DNA of 32,492 bases. Origin: Candidatus Kuenenia hertensis (GTDB lineage Bacteria; Planctomycetota; Brocadiia; Brocadiales; Brocadiaceae). Every line of letters begins with the position of its first letter. Within the stretch, counting starts at the first letter, position 1. The notes beneath the pieces are model-generated. The model had not been told where the DNA came from. It did not search any database and saw nothing but the letters and a program-made list of their open reading frames with translations. Of the stretch, positions 24,906 through 32,422 are shown one piece after another. The stretch lies in NCBI GenBank assembly GCA_021646465.1, contig SOET01000044.1:1-32492 (forward strand). Direction: 5' to 3'. The translations under genes were made by a program, and so were the position numbers.

Positions 24906-25612
24906 AGAGTTTGTATTACTCCCGATCGAAGAGACTTGCGAATAGTTTTGTATTTATCCTGCCATTACTTATCCTCTATGAAGCAGGGATCGTATTTTAC
25001 GGATCAAATGTAAAAAACACTGCGGATGTCATAATAAAAACACCGTTAACACTCTTTGGCAAAAACGGTTCATTGATATTCAATTTGCTGGTAATAGTGT
25101 GTTTATTGGTATCAGTATTTTATATAGAGAAAGAACATACCTTTAGTGTGCTTATATTTTTCCCTATGCTCCTTGAAAGTGTAGTTTATGCCTTTTTCAT
25201 TGGTTATGCTATTGGTTTTGTCGTATATAAGATGCTGTTTCCCTATTTGCTGGCTGTTCCTTTTAGTAGTGAAGTAGGAGGGGGAATACTCCTTTCAGTT
25301 GGTGCAGGTGTTTACGAAGAAATAGTTTTCAGGTGTTTACTTGTTTCTGCCTTATATATCATCATCACCAGATTATTAAAAACAAGTAAACCGCTTGGCG
25401 CAACAATGAGTATTATTTTTAGCGCACTGATATTTGCAATTATGCACTATATAGGAAGCTTAAGTGGCGGGTTTACCTATACAGGTTTTACGTTCAGAAT
25501 GCTATCTGGTATAATTTTAGGATGTATTTTTATGTTTAGAGGACTAGGTATTGCCGTTTATACTCATGCGATTTATGATGTATTTGCTTTGTTAAAATTG
25601 TTTCAGGGATAA
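24902..25612 (+). CDS. CPBP-family intramembrane protease
   Basis: The 236-residue protein has about six to eight hydrophobic helices and the three Abi/CPBP (Rce1-like) motifs in order: YEEIVFRCLL (EExxxR, about residue 140), FAIMHYIG (FxxxH) and YTHAIYDVF (HxxxD). Members are glutamate-type intramembrane proteases, in bacteria often tied to bacteriocin immunity or membrane-protein turnover. The start overlaps the uppP stop as ATGA, so expression is coupled to the undecaprenyl phosphatase. The substrate is unknown. Confidence 0.9.
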   Translation: MKSLYYSRSKRLANSFVFILPLLILYEAGIVFYGSNVKNTADVIIKTPLTLFGKNGSLIFNLLVIVCLLVSVFYIEKEHTFSVLIFFPMLLESVVYAFFIGYAIGFVVYKMLFPYLLAVPFSSEVGGGILLSVGAGVYEEIVFRCLLVSALYIIITRLLKTSKPLGATMSIIFSALIFAIMHYIGSLSGGFTYTGFTFRMLSGIILGCIFMFRGLGIAVYTHAIYDVFALLKLFQG

Positions 25613-25622
25613 GGGATTTTGA

Positions 25623-26231
25623 GTGGAAAACATTGTCGTTGGAATTACAGGTGCAAGTGGTGTAGTATATGCACAGCGGTTTTTGCAAGCGTTATTAACT
25701 AAAAAAGATATCTTTGCCCATGTGTCAATTTCAGAAGCTGCGTTAAGGGTGATACATCATGAATTGGGTATTGATTTAAATTATGAAAAACCAAATTTTG
25801 AGGAATTATTAGGTATTCCTGCAGATAAAATAACATATTATAATAATTCAAATATCAGTACAACGATTGCAAGCAGCCAATATCCGATAAAAGCGATGAT
25901 TATCGTTCCTTGTAGTATGAATACCCTCTGTTCTATTGCGCATGGGATTGCGAGCAATCTTATTCAACGCGTTGCAAGTGTAACGATAAAAGAACGAAGG
26001 AAGCTGGTACTGGTACCTCGGGAAACGCCTTTATCTTCAATTCATTTAGAAGCGATGCTGAAACTGTCTTCAGTTGGAACATGTATTTTACCAGCAATGC
26101 CCGGATTCTACCACAATCCAGGGACATTAAACGATCAGGTGGACTTTGTCGTAGCCAAAATATTGGATATGTTGGGGATAAAACATTCTCTCATACCAAT
26201 CTGGCAAAGTGGGAATGATAAGAGCGAATAG
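25623..26231 (+). CDS. ubiX: Flavin prenyltransferase UbiX
   Basis: The 202-residue flavoprotein attaches a dimethylallyl group to FMN, making the prenyl-FMN cofactor of UbiD-type decarboxylases. Family motifs are present: VVGITGASGVVYAQRFL (phosphate binding), IVPCSMNTLCSIAHGIASNLIQRVASVTIKERRKLVLVPRETPLSSIHLEAMLKLSSVG and the PAMPGFYHNP segment. GTG 25623 is the likely start, with AAGGGA about 8 nt upstream, 10 nt after the CPBP stop. A UbiD partner is not in the window; in a quinone-respiring planctomycete it would serve menaquinone or ubiquinone-type synthesis (inference). Confidence 0.95.
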   Translation: MENIVVGITGASGVVYAQRFLQALLTKKDIFAHVSISEAALRVIHHELGIDLNYEKPNFEELLGIPADKITYYNNSNISTTIASSQYPIKAMIIVPCSMNTLCSIAHGIASNLIQRVASVTIKERRKLVLVPRETPLSSIHLEAMLKLSSVGTCILPAMPGFYHNPGTLNDQVDFVVAKILDMLGIKHSLIPIWQSGNDKSE

Positions 26232-26251
26232 ATATTGATACGTAAACTATC

Positions 26252-26542
26252 ATGAATCTTAGTGAATTTCAGAAACTTATTGAAGATACCTATTTGGAGA
26301 AAGATTCCAGGCGGGGTCTGGCAAAGACATTTATGTGGTTTACCGAAGAGGTTGGTGAACTTTCGCGTGCTTTAAGGGACAATAATAAAGAAGAACTGAA
26401 AAAAGAGTTTGCCGATGTGCTTGCATGGCTTTTTTCCTTGGCAAGTATATCCGGTATTAAAATGGAAGAGGCAATTGCTAAATATACTGCCGGTTGTCCT
26501 GTATGTAAGAAAATTCCGTGTATTTGTGAAGAAATCAGGTAG
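26252..26542 (+). CDS. MazG-like nucleotide pyrophosphohydrolase with C-terminal cysteine motif
   Basis: The 96-residue single-domain protein belongs to the all-alpha NTP pyrophosphatase superfamily. The metal-binding residues are EEVGE (32-36) and EFAD (52-55). After the helical core the C-terminus carries CPVCKKIPCIC (C82, C85, C90, C92), suited to binding zinc. Such proteins hydrolyse non-canonical nucleoside triphosphates or dNTPs as house-cleaning enzymes; the substrate of this form is unknown. It lies 20 nt after ubiX and 6 nt before sppA. Confidence 0.87.
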   Translation: MNLSEFQKLIEDTYLEKDSRRGLAKTFMWFTEEVGELSRALRDNNKEELKKEFADVLAWLFSLASISGIKMEEAIAKYTAGCPVCKKIPCICEEIR

Positions 26543-26548
26543 GGTAAA

Positions 26549-27631
26549 ATGTCCGAATCAAATAATACCGTTTTTCCGAAAGGCATGACCGGGCCATTTG
26601 TCTATATTAAAAAGAAAAGAGGCGCAGGTTTTTGGGTTGCCACAGGCATTGCATCGTTTTTCTTTTTATGTTCCCTTTTTTTGTTTATGTTGCTGATCGG
26701 ATCGCTTCTGCTGAGCAAGTCGATTATTACTGGCGGTGCTGTGGATGATGAATATGTCTCAGAGGAGATAATCGAAGGAAACGGTGAGAACAAGATTGCG
26801 GTCATTGCTGTGAAGGGAATATTGACGAATGAGGCTTCTGAACATCTGTTTTTCCAAAAACCGGGTATTGTTGAAATCGTAAAGGAACAACTGGAACACG
26901 CGGCAAAAGATGATCATGTTAAAGCGGTATTGCTTGAAATAGATAGCCCCGGTGGCGGTATCACGGCTAGTGATATTATTTATCATGAAATTATAAAGTT
27001 TAAAAAGAATACGCAGAAAAAGGTAGTGGTATATATGGAAGATATTGCAGCTTCCGGCGGATATTATATCGCGTCCGCGGCGGATTTTATCCTTGCTCAT
27101 CCTACGACTATTACCGGGAGCATTGGCGTGATTATGCCATTAATAAATGTATCGGAATTTATTAACCGGCATGGTGTTGTCGATAATTCAATTGCCTCCG
27201 GTGATATGAAAGAAATCGGGTCCCCTCTTAAGCAGATGACGTCGGAAGAAGCAGAGGTATTACAAAATATCATAAATGAAATGTATATGCAGTTTGTTGA
27301 AGTTGTTTCTTCCGGAAGAAACCTGGATATTGAGGAAGTAAAAAAGATTGCCGACGGCAGAATTTATACGGGGAAACAGGCCGTTGAAGCGGGATTGGTT
27401 GACAAGCTTGGGTATTTGGAAGATGCGATTATCATGGCAAAAAAGTCAGCGGGAATTGATGAAGCTACGGTAGTAAGATACAAGAGACTCTATGGGTTTG
27501 CAGAGTTATTTGGTATGCTTTGCCTGAAATTGTCGCAAAAAAATACCATTACATTAGATATTTCTCAGATTCCTGATCAGGGTGTTGCAAAACCTATGTA
27601 CCTTTGGAACGGTCAATCAACCAGTAATTAA
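26549..27631 (+). CDS. sppA: Signal peptide peptidase SppA, short type
   Basis: The 360-residue protein is anchored by one N-terminal hydrophobic helix (about residues 30-55). The protease domain contains IAVIAVKGILT, LLEIDSPGGG, YMEDIAASGGYYIASAA with the nucleophilic Ser of the ASGGYY motif, and GSIGVIMP. The general-base Lys probably lies in the IGSPLK segment. It degrades signal peptides left in the membrane. Short single-domain SppA proteins are usually about 300-340 residues, so the size fits. AGGGT precedes ATG 26549. It ends the plus-strand run that began with uppP. Confidence 0.94.
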   Translation: MSESNNTVFPKGMTGPFVYIKKKRGAGFWVATGIASFFFLCSLFLFMLLIGSLLLSKSIITGGAVDDEYVSEEIIEGNGENKIAVIAVKGILTNEASEHLFFQKPGIVEIVKEQLEHAAKDDHVKAVLLEIDSPGGGITASDIIYHEIIKFKKNTQKKVVVYMEDIAASGGYYIASAADFILAHPTTITGSIGVIMPLINVSEFINRHGVVDNSIASGDMKEIGSPLKQMTSEEAEVLQNIINEMYMQFVEVVSSGRNLDIEEVKKIADGRIYTGKQAVEAGLVDKLGYLEDAIIMAKKSAGIDEATVVRYKRLYGFAELFGMLCLKLSQKNTITLDISQIPDQGVAKPMYLWNGQSTSN

Positions 27632-27686
27632 TTTTGTATAAATGGCGGGAATCTTTCTTTGTAACCGAAAAATTCAGAAAAATGGT

Positions 27687-27788
27687 AATTATTCAGCGTA
27701 AATATTACACGGCTCGTTCCCAAACTCCGGTTTGGGAACGAGTTACGCTCTGCACCCCCAGTAGTTTGGTAATTTACGCTGAATAGTT
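27687..27788. repeat. Small inverted-repeat element with a 13-bp TCCG hairpin
   Basis: Outer inverted repeats (27687-27708 and 27769-27788) share ATTCAGCGTAAAT and flanking bases. Inside lies a perfect palindrome, CTCGTTCCCAAAC-TCCG-GTTTGGGAACGAG (27713-27742). In RNA this would be a 13-bp stem closed on a UNCG-type loop. The element sits between sppA and cysS and encodes no protein. The motif is typical of dispersed intergenic repeats; copy number cannot be judged here. It could also terminate sppA transcription, though no T run follows. Confidence 0.7.
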
Positions 27789-27845
27789 ACGAAAAATGTG
27801 TGTATTGTGAAAAGAGTATTTTGTGGGAATGTAGAAAAATAAATC

Positions 27846-29348
27846 ATGACGCTAAAATTTTACAATTCAATTACGAAGAAGAAGGAAATATTTAAACCCT
27901 TAGTTGAAGGCCATGTCAGCATGTATGTTTGCGGCCCTACGGTGTATGATCATCCTCATATCGGACATGCAAAGAGTTACGTAAGCTTTGACGTTATAGT
28001 CAGATATCTCAGATATCTTGGATATAAAGTGCGTTACGTGCAGAATATTACCGATGTGGGGCACCTTACCGACAATGCAGACGCAGGAGACGACAAAATC
28101 CTGGCACGTGCGAAAAGGGAGCGAATAGAGCCAGCAGAACTTGTTGAAATATACACACGCAGTTATTTCGAGGATATGGATGCTCTGAATAACCTGAGGC
28201 CGGATATTTCTCCGCGGGCGACAGCGCATATTCCCGAGCAAATAGAACTTGTTGAAAAGTTAATTGAGAAAGGGTATGCGTATGTATCAAACGGTTCTGT
28301 TTATTTTGAGGTAAGTAAATTCACGGAATATGGAAAATTATCCGGACGTAAACAGGAAGACCTCGAGGCGGGAGCAAGGATAGAAATTAACCCCGAGAAA
28401 AGAAATCCCAATGATTTTGCGTTATGGAAAAAAGCGGAGCCTGCACATATTATGAGGTGGAAAAGTCCGTGGGGAGAAGGGTTTCCAGGCTGGCATCTTG
28501 AATGTTCCGCAATGTCAACGAAATATCTTGGCGAAGCTATAGACATTCATGGGGGAGGGCTTGAAAACATGTTTCCCCATCATGAGTGTGAAATCGCGCA
28601 GAGTGAGGCGGCAAACGACATGACCTTTGTCCGCTATTGGATTCATAATAATATGGTTACCGTGAACGGGCAAAAAATGGGAAAGTCCCTGGGCAATTTT
28701 GTAACCCTCAAGGATGCATTTAAAAAATATCACCCCTTAACGATACGGTTCTTCATCCTTTCAACCCATTACCGCAGTCCGCTTGATTTTAGCAATGACG
28801 CTTTAGACGCTGCGGATAAAGGTTTGGAACGTTTATTCAATACGATAAAGAGACTAAGGCAGCAAATAAATGAGACAAAGAACGGAGACGCACCTGCAGA
28901 TGTCTATGAAAAACTGGAGCAGCATAAAAAGGCGTTCCTTGAAGCGATGGATGAAGATGTTAATACCTCCGGAGCAATAGCGTCTCTTTTTGACTTGTCA
29001 AAAGAGGTAAATACTTTATTGGATTGCGGCAAAGAAATAAGCAAAAAATGCCTGGAAGGTATAAATGCGCTTTATCAGGAACTGGGTGGTGATATACTTG
29101 GCATTGTTCCAGAACGGAAAGAAGTTCAACCTGAACGCGTGACAAAATGGTCAATGCTTGAAGGTGATTCCGGTGAAGGTGATATAAATACATTAAAGGA
29201 CGTAATGGGAGTTCTTATTGATACCCGAAATGAACTGAGAAAAGCAAAACAGTTTCAGTTGGCGGATTTTATCAGGAATAAACTCACGGAAATAGGAATA
29301 GCGCTGGATGACAAACCGGATGCTACGGTATGGAAAAAATTGAAATAA
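27846..29348 (+). CDS. cysS: Cysteinyl-tRNA synthetase
   Basis: The 500-residue class I synthetase charges tRNA-Cys. It shows MYVCGPTVYDHPHIGHAKSYVSFD (first zinc Cys and the HIGH motif), WHLECSAMS and HGGGLENMFPHHECEIAQSEA (remaining zinc ligands), and KMGKSLGNF as the KMSKS motif (KMGKS here). The C-terminal anticodon-binding helical domain ends LADFIRNKLTEIGIALDD. Length is near the family norm (about 460-500). No strong ribosome-binding site precedes ATG 27846. It is followed by a convergent hemerythrin gene after 4 nt. Confidence 0.98.
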   Translation: MTLKFYNSITKKKEIFKPLVEGHVSMYVCGPTVYDHPHIGHAKSYVSFDVIVRYLRYLGYKVRYVQNITDVGHLTDNADAGDDKILARAKRERIEPAELVEIYTRSYFEDMDALNNLRPDISPRATAHIPEQIELVEKLIEKGYAYVSNGSVYFEVSKFTEYGKLSGRKQEDLEAGARIEINPEKRNPNDFALWKKAEPAHIMRWKSPWGEGFPGWHLECSAMSTKYLGEAIDIHGGGLENMFPHHECEIAQSEAANDMTFVRYWIHNNMVTVNGQKMGKSLGNFVTLKDAFKKYHPLTIRFFILSTHYRSPLDFSNDALDAADKGLERLFNTIKRLRQQINETKNGDAPADVYEKLEQHKKAFLEAMDEDVNTSGAIASLFDLSKEVNTLLDCGKEISKKCLEGINALYQELGGDILGIVPERKEVQPERVTKWSMLEGDSGEGDINTLKDVMGVLIDTRNELRKAKQFQLADFIRNKLTEIGIALDDKPDATVWKKLK

Positions 29349-29352
29349 AACA

Positions 29353-29766
29353 CTATTGAATTCCTAAAGTTTTTTTTAAATGAGGGGCATATAGTTTATC
29401 TTTTCCGTTAATATGCCCAAGCCACCAACTCTTTAAGAATTTTAATGCTATTTCAGGTTCTTTATAGGTAGTTGCTTCTCGCGCAATTTCTATGGTATTT
29501 TGCTTTAACTTTTCATGCAGTAAGATATGTTCTTCTATTCCTTTGTAGCCGGTCTCCTTCATTAAGGTTTCTTCAGTCCGAAAATGGATGCTTGTGTATT
29601 GGCTTAACATATTCAGTGTTGGTCGCAAGGCATTCAGTCCATTTCCTCTGTTAATAAAGTAGTAAAATGCGTTGATGGTAGCGACGATACCACGATGTTG
29701 TTCATCGATTATAGATATTCCTAATTCATTATTCTGATTCCACACAATATACAGTGTATTATTCAT
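29353..29766 (-). CDS. Bacteriohemerythrin (second copy in the window)
   Basis: The 137-residue hemerythrin domain has YIVWNQNNELGISIIDEQHRGIV, HFRTEETLM, EEHILLHEKL and WWLGHINGKDKLYAPHL. All expected histidine, glutamate and aspartate ligand positions can be assigned. It is only distantly similar to the first copy (16961-17365), so it is not a recent duplicate. It is transcribed convergently with cysS, whose stop is 4 nt away. Confidence 0.9.
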   Translation of the reverse strand: MNNTLYIVWNQNNELGISIIDEQHRGIVATINAFYYFINRGNGLNALRPTLNMLSQYTSIHFRTEETLMKETGYKGIEEHILLHEKLKQNTIEIAREATTYKEPEIALKFLKSWWLGHINGKDKLYAPHLKKTLGIQ

Positions 29767-30170
29767 TCTAACGCTTTATCCTTTTATCTTTTGGTGAAAG
29801 TTTCCTATAGCATCGCTACTGTACTGCTAAGCAAGTATCTTACCATAAACTATTAGTTGATGGCAATGGTATCATTGTGAAATGGTTTCCGAAGGTGACA
29901 TGATACTAACACTGTGGAACGTGGAACAGTGTTTAGTTTTGAGTAAACAGAAATCTCATAAAAGACCGATTCCCTTATGCGTGAGTCAACATGTAAAATG
30001 GTTCCTGATAAAATCGTAATGGTAGACGCATTTCCTTGCTCCTCCTTTAAACCAACCATAATAATTGACAGAATATCATTTAATCTCTATAGTGTGCGAG
30101 GGAAAGATCGTCATTTTTCCCTGATACTTGTTAAACTTTCTTTGAATAATGTTATAATAGCATCAAAATT
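29767..30170. other. Divergent intergenic region with a 26-bp dyad
   Basis: This is the gap between the divergent hemerythrin and YihY genes. AACACTGT (29908-29915) and ACAGTGTT (29926-29933) form a perfect dyad around a 10-bp core, an operator-like or stem-loop structure. No protein-coding frame here looks real. Confidence 0.4.
30128..30158 (+). promoter_or_regulatory. Promoter immediately upstream of the YihY gene
   Basis: TATAAT (30153-30158) is a perfect -10 box; TTGTTA (30128-30133) is a possible -35 with a long 19-nt spacer. The start point would be about 30165, only about 6 nt before the ATG. Confidence 0.55.
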
Positions 30171-31490
30171 ATGGTTTCAAAAATTATCAACTTTATAAAA
30201 ACCGATATTTGGGAAGCACCACCGGAAAACCTTCCCCGCAAAAGATCGTTTTTCATTAAACTATTAAAGGCGGTTGTTTTGACTTTACGCAGATTTAATG
30301 AAGACAAATGTAGTTTGAGGGCGTCAGCTCTTACCTTTTATTCTTTACTATCGGTGGTGCCTGTGGTTGCATTGGTATTCGGAGTGGCAAAGGGTTTTGG
30401 TTTTGAAAAACATCTTGAAACACAATTTTTAGAAAAATTTCCCGGTCATGAAGAAGTAGTTACACAGGTTATAGGGTTTGCTCGTTCACTTCTTGAAGAA
30501 ACCAAAGGAGGAATGATATTTGGCACGGGTATGCTGACACTTTTTTGGTTGGCAATAAAACTATTGAGTAATATCGAACGTTCATTTAACCATATCTGGA
30601 GAATAGAAAAATCGCGAAGCCCAGGAAGAAAGTTAAGTGATTATATTTCCATTATGCTTATTTGTCCTATTTTTGTAATTATATCTAGCAGTTTCACCGT
30701 ATTCATGGTAACGCAGATTACCCTTATAACCGAAAAATTCGCTTTTTTAGGAGTATTTAGTCCGGTCATATTTTTAATGTTTAAATTGATACCTTATTTT
30801 GCGATTTGGGTGGTTTTTGCGTTCATTTATATTTTTATGCCTAATACGAAAGTTAATTTCCTTTCTGGTTTTGTTGCCGGTATAATTGCCGGAACAATCT
30901 ATCAGGTAGTAAACGGATTATACATAAATTTCCAGATCGGGGTGGGACAATATAATGCCATTTATGGAAGCTTTGCCGCCTTGCCTTTGTTTTTAATATG
31001 GCTGCAGATTAGTTGGATAATCGTTCTTTTTGGAGCAGAAATATCTTTTCTTTTTCAAAATATGGAAGAGTATGAATCTGAACATGATTGCCTGCATATA
31101 AGTCCCGCCTTCAAAAAACTCATTACACTGCAAACGGCTCATTTAGTTATCAAAAATTTTTCTTGTGGACATAAACACTTAACTGCCAGAGAGATTTCAA
31201 ATATCTTATCAATACCAATTAACCTCGCTAGGCAAACAATTCATGAATTAATTGAGTGCGGAATTATTTCTGAAATTAAGGCAGAAAAGATCAAAGAATC
31301 TGAGTATCAGCCTGCCTGTACGATTAATGTACTTACCGTCAAGTATATTATTGATGCGTTAGAGCAAAAGGGTATCGACTCTATACGTATTGCACAAACG
31401 AAAGAATTAAAAATATTGTCCGAAACATTGAAGGCATTTAACGATAGAATCGAAAAATCACCGGAAAACAAGCTTTTAAAAGATATATAA
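30171..31490 (+). CDS. YihY/BrkB-family membrane protein
   Basis: The 439-residue protein has about six transmembrane helices in the family's core: LRASALTFYSLLSVVPVVALVFGVAKGFG near the N-terminus, LLSNIERSFNHIWRI in the middle and GVGQYNAIYGSFAALPLFLIWLQISWIIVLFGAEISF near residue 270. After the membrane part a C-terminal winged-helix-like domain (LTAREISNILSIPINLARQTIHELIECGIIS, about 345-380) is present. The family was once miscalled RNase BN; its real function is unresolved. The ATG has no Shine-Dalgarno and lies about 6 nt after the predicted transcription start, so the mRNA may be leaderless. Confidence 0.92.
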   Translation: MVSKIINFIKTDIWEAPPENLPRKRSFFIKLLKAVVLTLRRFNEDKCSLRASALTFYSLLSVVPVVALVFGVAKGFGFEKHLETQFLEKFPGHEEVVTQVIGFARSLLEETKGGMIFGTGMLTLFWLAIKLLSNIERSFNHIWRIEKSRSPGRKLSDYISIMLICPIFVIISSSFTVFMVTQITLITEKFAFLGVFSPVIFLMFKLIPYFAIWVVFAFIYIFMPNTKVNFLSGFVAGIIAGTIYQVVNGLYINFQIGVGQYNAIYGSFAALPLFLIWLQISWIIVLFGAEISFLFQNMEEYESEHDCLHISPAFKKLITLQTAHLVIKNFSCGHKHLTAREISNILSIPINLARQTIHELIECGIISEIKAEKIKESEYQPACTINVLTVKYIIDALEQKGIDSIRIAQTKELKILSETLKAFNDRIEKSPENKLLKDI

Positions 31491-31520
31491 CGGTCTTATT
31501 AATAAGCAATAAATTGTAAT

Positions 31521-31694
31521 TTATTCCTGAAAATGCAATTTTGCTTTGTTATATGCATTTTTTAGATCATCCAGAGCCGCGTCCATGCCGACTTTAATAT
31601 CTTCCCATGATTCTGCGCTTGCGGATTTAAGCTCTGTTAGTTTGTTTTTTGCTTCCTCTGCCTCTGTAATCGTAAATCGTGTATCTCGCATCAT
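31521..31694 (-). pseudogene. C-terminal fragment of a coiled-coil stress-response-type protein
   Basis: A minus-strand frame ending at 31521 reads EAEEAKNKLTELKSASAESWEDIKVGMDAALDDLKNAYNKAKLHFQE. This is the C-terminal repeat found in small coiled-coil proteins annotated as Sll1863-family stress-response proteins (recalled pattern). About 10 residues upstream ([10 protein letters not shown]) derive from repeat-like DNA and look unrelated. The N-terminal roughly two thirds of the expected protein are missing, so the gene is probably broken at the repeat region. Confidence 0.5.
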
Positions 31695-31733
31695 GCATCA
31701 CGGATAGTAGATCGCAGATCGACTATTTCTCCC

Positions 31734-31831
31734 CAACTCCCAACTCCCAACTCCCAACTCCCAACTCCCAACTCCCAACTCCCAACTCCCAACTCCCAAC
31801 TCATAACTCATAACTCATAACTCATAACTCA
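31734..31831. repeat. Heptanucleotide tandem repeat array
   Basis: Nine units of CAACTCC are followed by one CAACTCA and four units of TAACTCA, an exact 7-bp period over 98 bp. The two blocks differ at two positions of the unit. On the left (about 31665-31730) lies a degenerate run of TAGATCG/CGTAAATC-like words. This resembles the short tandemly repeated repetitive (STRR) heptamers known from cyanobacteria. Confidence 0.95.
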
Positions 31832-31851
31832 CTTCCTCTTTTATAGAAAAA

Positions 31852-31879
31852 TGTTACACCTGTTACACCCCTGTTACAC
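31852..31879. repeat. Three direct copies of TGTTACAC
   Basis: TGTTACAC occurs at 31852, 31861 and 31872, spaced 9 and 11 bp apart (about one helical turn). It could be a cluster of protein-binding sites upstream of the DUF3467 gene, or decayed tandem repeat. Confidence 0.5.
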
Positions 31880-32088
31880 TTTTTGGTAAAACAAAAATCC
31901 ACAAAAAATCCATAATTTATCAAACCCAGTAAAATAGCAGGTTACAAGGCAGCACTATATTCATGCCTCTCATTGGTATTTTCTTTGCACATAAGGTGAT
32001 TGATAATAAAAATTTAAAAATCATTATTAGTGAAATCTTGTGCAATCTGTGGTTTCTGATGTATTTAAGCACATGCATTAAATACTTT

Positions 32089-32340
32089 ATGAAAGATAAT
32101 TCAAATGTTGAACGTAAGAAAAACAAACCTCTCGAGGGCCAATATGCAAATTGTTTTCAAATCGGTCAAAACGAATTTGAATTTGTACTCGATTTTGGGC
32201 AATCATACGATGAAGGCGGAAAGGAAAATTTCCATACAAGAATTGTATGTAACCCATATTTTGTAAAGGTCTTGTTAAAGTTACTTCAAAAATCAGTAAA
32301 AGAACATGAAGAAACGTTTGAGGAATTAGAAGAAAACTGA
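32089..32340 (+). CDS. DUF3467-family protein
   Basis: From ATG 32089 the protein has 83 residues and matches the DUF3467 outline: a short charged leader, then PLEGQYANCFQIGQNEFEFVLDFGQ, then FHTRIVCNPYFVKVLLKLLQKSVKEHEETF. DUF3467 proteins are small, of unknown function, and structurally related to phage-type proteins involved in secretion or transcription (weak knowledge). A longer frame from 31963 adds a hydrophobic stretch that has no family support. The ribosome-binding site is weak. Confidence 0.75.
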   Translation: MKDNSNVERKKNKPLEGQYANCFQIGQNEFEFVLDFGQSYDEGGKENFHTRIVCNPYFVKVLLKLLQKSVKEHEETFEELEEN

Positions 32341-32394
32341 AAAATATATACAAGTGGTATCACAATAAAACTTGTCTTTTAATATTATGTAACG

Positions 32395-32422
32395 AGGTAT
32401 CAGACGTCAGGTATCAGACGTC
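32395..32422. repeat. Tandem duplication of a 14-bp unit
   Basis: AGGTATCAGACGTC is present twice head to tail. The unit includes the palindrome GACGTC. The surrounding 32341-32492 segment holds no gene. Confidence 0.85.

Noticed and set aside
24902-27631. New defence or signalling island around CPBP-ubiX-MazG-sppA
   Set aside because: Each gene is a recognisable housekeeping family in a tight operon, with no sign of transfer or a novel conserved partner.
29853-30198. Short frames on both strands between the hemerythrin and YihY genes
   Set aside because: No motif, no initiation signals, and they run across the promoter and dyad; treated as non-coding.
31734-31831. Possible CRISPR array
   Set aside because: The repeat unit is 7 bp with no spacers; it is a simple tandem repeat.
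31963-32088. Upstream hydrophobic extension of the DUF3467 protein
   Set aside because: Not part of the family and has no ribosome-binding site; the ATG at 32089 gives a normal-length DUF3467 protein.
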